This document shows, piece by piece, positions 62,318-64,000 of a stretch of 64,000 nt of DNA. The position numbers and the translations under genes were made by a program. Below the pieces are notes generated by a model. That model searched no databases, was not told where the DNA came from, and saw only the letters and a list, made by a program, of their open reading frames with translations. Source of the DNA: Oceanospirillaceae bacterium (lineage in GTDB: Bacteria; Pseudomonadota; Gammaproteobacteria; Pseudomonadales; Balneatricaceae). The DNA is taken from positions 79,204-143,203 of the forward strand of contig JABXIM010000013.1 of assembly GCA_013373085.1 (NCBI GenBank). The letters are read 5' to 3'. The stretch's first letter is position 1; each line of letters begins with the position of its first letter.

Positions 62318-63517
62318 ATGTTCGAACTCGTTGATAGCATTCCGCAGAGTGCCGTCATCAAGGTGATTGGCGTGGGCGGTGGCGGCGGTAACGCCGTGCA
62401 GCACATGGTCTCCACCGATGTTGAAGGCGTCGAATTCATCTGTGCCAACACCGATGCGCAAGCGTTGTCGGGGCTGGTGGCGCGTAGCGTCATCCAGCTC
62501 GGTGGCGAACTGACCAAGGGGCTCGGCGCCGGCGCCAACCCCGACGTCGGCCGCCAGGCGGCATTGGAAGACCGGGACCGGATCGCACAGATGGTCACCG
62601 GTGCCGACATGGTCTTCATTACCGCAGGCATGGGCGGCGGCACCGGAACCGGCGCGGCGCCGATCGTCGCCGAGGTCGCCAGGGAACTGGGCATTCTGAC
62701 CGTCGCCGTGGTGACCAAACCGTTTCCGTTCGAGGGCCGCAAGCGTCTCAAGATCGCCGAAGAGGGGATCCGGGAACTCAAGGATCACGTCGATTCCCTG
62801 ATCATCATCCCGAACGAAAAACTGCTGCCGGTACTGGGCAAGAACTGCAGCCTGCTCAACGCCTTCAATGCCGCCAACGACGTGCTCAAGGGCGCAGTGC
62901 AGGGTATTGCCGACCTGATCATCCGCCCGGGTATGATCAACGTCGACTTCGCCGACGTCCGTACGGTGATGTCGGAAATGGGCATGGCGATGATGGGAAC
63001 CGGAGCCGCCCGCGGCGAAGGCCGCGCCCAGGAAGCGACAGAAGCGGCCATCAACAGTCCGCTGCTCGAAGATGTCGACCTCAAGGGTGCACGCGGCGTG
63101 CTGGTGAATATCACCGCCGGCCTCGACCTGAGCCTCGGCGAGTTCTCCGAAGTCGGTAATCTCGTCGAGCAGTACGCGTCGGAGAATGCCACCATCGTGG
63201 TCGGAACGGTTATCGATCCGGAAATGAGCGACGAGATCAAGGTGACCGTCGTGGCCACCGGTCTCGGCCGTCTCGAGCAGCAGGAAGTCCGCGTCGCCGC
63301 CAATGGCGGTACCGCCTCGGCGACCAGCCGCGCCAGCCGTCCGAGCAACGATTACAGCCAGCTGGAACTGCCCACCGTGATGCGCAATCGCGCCGAGGAG
63401 CGTTCCGTGCGCGAAGAGGCCGAAGTGCAGAAGAAGCCGGAACCGGTCAAGCGTACCGGCACTGACGACATGGACTTCCTCGATATCCCGGCATTCCTGC
63501 GTCGCCAGGCCGACTGA
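62318..63517 (+). CDS. ftsZ: Cell division GTPase FtsZ
   Basis: A 399-residue tubulin homologue that forms the Z ring. The GTP-binding signature GMGGGTGTGAAP is present, with IGVGGGGGNAV at the N-terminus and the NVDFADVRTVM T7 loop region. A linker (about 320-380) leads to the C-terminal peptide MDFLDIPAFLRRQ, the contact for FtsA, ZipA and others. AGGGGAAAAGGAAA precedes the ATG. It lies 105 bases after ftsA and is followed by a terminator, not by lpxC as in the standard cluster. Confidence 0.97.
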   Translation: MFELVDSIPQSAVIKVIGVGGGGGNAVQHMVSTDVEGVEFICANTDAQALSGLVARSVIQLGGELTKGLGAGANPDVGRQAALEDRDRIAQMVTGADMVFITAGMGGGTGTGAAPIVAEVARELGILTVAVVTKPFPFEGRKRLKIAEEGIRELKDHVDSLIIIPNEKLLPVLGKNCSLLNAFNAANDVLKGAVQGIADLIIRPGMINVDFADVRTVMSEMGMAMMGTGAARGEGRAQEATEAAINSPLLEDVDLKGARGVLVNITAGLDLSLGEFSEVGNLVEQYASENATIVVGTVIDPEMSDEIKVTVVATGLGRLEQQEVRVAANGGTASATSRASRPSNDYSQLELPTVMRNRAEERSVREEAEVQKKPEPVKRTGTDDMDFLDIPAFLRRQAD

Positions 63518-63552
63518 CAGGCCAGGACGCAGTCCCTCTGGTGATTTTTTCG

Positions 63553-63577
63553 GCCGCCCCGGCAGGGGCGGCTTTTT
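63553..63577 (+). terminator. Rho-independent terminator after ftsZ
   Basis: GCCGCCCC (63553-63560) and GGGGCGGC (63565-63572) form an 8-bp GC stem with a GGCA loop, followed by TTTTT. It ends the ftsA-ftsZ transcript. Confidence 0.9.
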
Positions 63578-63734
63578 CCGTTTCGGTTCCCGAATGCCGG
63601 TGGGACGCTGATGGCGGGTACCGTCTAGCGCTACGTCGGCAACGCAATACAGGTCCTGTCTGAACGCTTTTTCAGCCGCGTTGGTTAAACCATAACCAGA
63701 ATGACGCAGGCGCAAACTTTTTTCGGCAAAAGGT

Positions 63735-63763
63735 TTGCATTTCATAAAGTTATCCATTAAATT
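63735..63763 (+). promoter_or_regulatory. Candidate sigma-70 promoter of the tRNA-Ser gene
   Basis: TTGCAT (63735-63740) and TAAATT (63758-63763) are 17 bases apart. A CTCAACG/CGTTGAG hairpin (63771-63792) follows. It precedes the truncated tRNA copy and the true tRNA. Confidence 0.4.
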
Positions 63764-63837
63764 ACGCGACCTCAACGGCACACAACGTTGAGCGGCACCG
63801 CAAGAGGCGAGTCCTTGAAAGCGTTGCAACACAATTT

Positions 63838-63859
63838 GGTGAGGTGTCCGAGTGGCCGA
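63838..63859 (+). pseudogene. Truncated duplicate of the tRNA-Ser 5' end
   Basis: The first 22 bases of the downstream tRNA-Ser gene are repeated here exactly, as part of a 29-bp direct repeat (63831-63859 and 63956-63984). The following 96 bases do not form a tRNA, though GAGCACGCC recurs at 63910-63918, like the anticodon-arm start. It is either a tRNA remnant or an attachment-site duplicate. Confidence 0.6.
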
Positions 63860-63962
63860 CTCGGAGGCTTTAGCCAGAGAGAACGTCGGAGCTAGCGACG
63901 ACGGTAACGAGCACGCCAGGCGTGCAGGTTTGAAGTCTGAAAAGACATCGCAGTGACAATTT

Positions 63963-64000
63963 GGTGAGGTGTCCGAGTGGCCGAAGGAGCACGCCTGGAA
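63963..64000 (+). tRNA. tRNA-Ser(GGA), cut by the window end
   Basis: The sequence starting GGTGAGGTGTCCGAGTGG and reaching CACGCCTGGAA is almost identical to the acceptor, D and anticodon arms of the E. coli tRNA-Ser(GGA), with anticodon GGA at about 63996-63998. The 3' half lies outside the window. Confidence 0.9.

Noticed and set aside
1..64000. CRISPR array, prophage or restriction/defence island
   Set aside because: No regularly spaced 25-40-bp repeats with unique spacers, no cas, phage structural or methyltransferase-restriction genes were found. The phased palindromes at 60.5 kb have spacers of only about 13 bp.

Overview
The window is GC-rich, densely packed bacterial chromosome of gammaproteobacterial type. 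Class Ia nrdA-nrdB with a yfaE-type ferredoxin, an rnfABCDGE-nth operon, a ydbH-ynbE-ydbL cluster, cbpA-cbpM, OxyR with its redox cysteine pair, and a tRNA-Ser(GGA) start nearly identical to the enterobacterial gene all point that way. Genus cannot be fixed by reading; a Pseudomonadales, Oceanospirillales or Chromatiales-like organism with respiratory metabolism and chromosomally encoded sulfate assimilation fits best. I see no prophage, insertion sequence with transposase, rRNA operon or CRISPR array.

Layout. 0-9 kb: purine-type deaminase, a secreted protein, flavohemoglobin (hmp), a membrane diguanylate cyclase, a TetR regulator, a DMT exporter, a flavin-binding protein and a sterol-desaturase-like enzyme. 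9-13 kb: nrdA-nrdB-yfaE behind two NrdR boxes spaced 31 bp. 13-14.4 kb: a 1.3-kb AT-rich stretch with DnaA-box-like sites, a nested inverted repeat and one doubtful small ORF. 14.4-23 kb: a Tat-exported PhoX-family protein, then nth and the rnf operon on the minus strand. 23-32 kb: a sulfur block with cysN, cysD, a TauE-type permease, cysI, a DUF934 gene, cysH and cysG. The CysN C-terminus carries a broken APS-kinase domain and CysH has the cysteines of an APS reductase, so sulfate reduction here probably runs through APS without PAPS. 32-37 kb: small enzymes, a TDT-family transporter divergent from a LysR regulator, and an unusual HTH-receiver protein followed by a degenerate kinase-like protein. 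37-41 kb: a potFGHI polyamine ABC operon. 41-53 kb: an EVE protein, a CHASE-GGDEF cyclase, cbpA-cbpM, two dehydrogenases, lpxR-like, dsbB, ydbL-ynbE-ydbH and oxyR. 53-56 kb: rubrerythrin, an Fe-S oxidoreductase and a DUF3501 gene, diverging from oxyR. 56-60.5 kb: an O-methyltransferase, a K+ channel, a small membrane protein, rmuC and a cyclotransferase-fold protein. 60.5-64 kb: an AT-rich regulatory region, ftsA, ftsZ and the 5' end of a tRNA-Ser gene.

The most interesting signals are non-coding. Four 19-bp palindromes lie at 32-33-bp steps, with a separate perfect 16-bp LacI-type palindrome, upstream of an ftsA-ftsZ pair that stands outside the usual division cluster. Six hairpins in a row fill the cysI leader. 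There are two intergenic elements of nested inverted repeats, and an exact 29-bp duplication of the tRNA-Ser 5' end. Protein-level points of interest are the CysN kinase relic, the HTH-REC plus degenerate-kinase pair, the repeat-rich RnfC tail, and the rubrerythrin/Fe-S/DUF3501 module beside oxyR.
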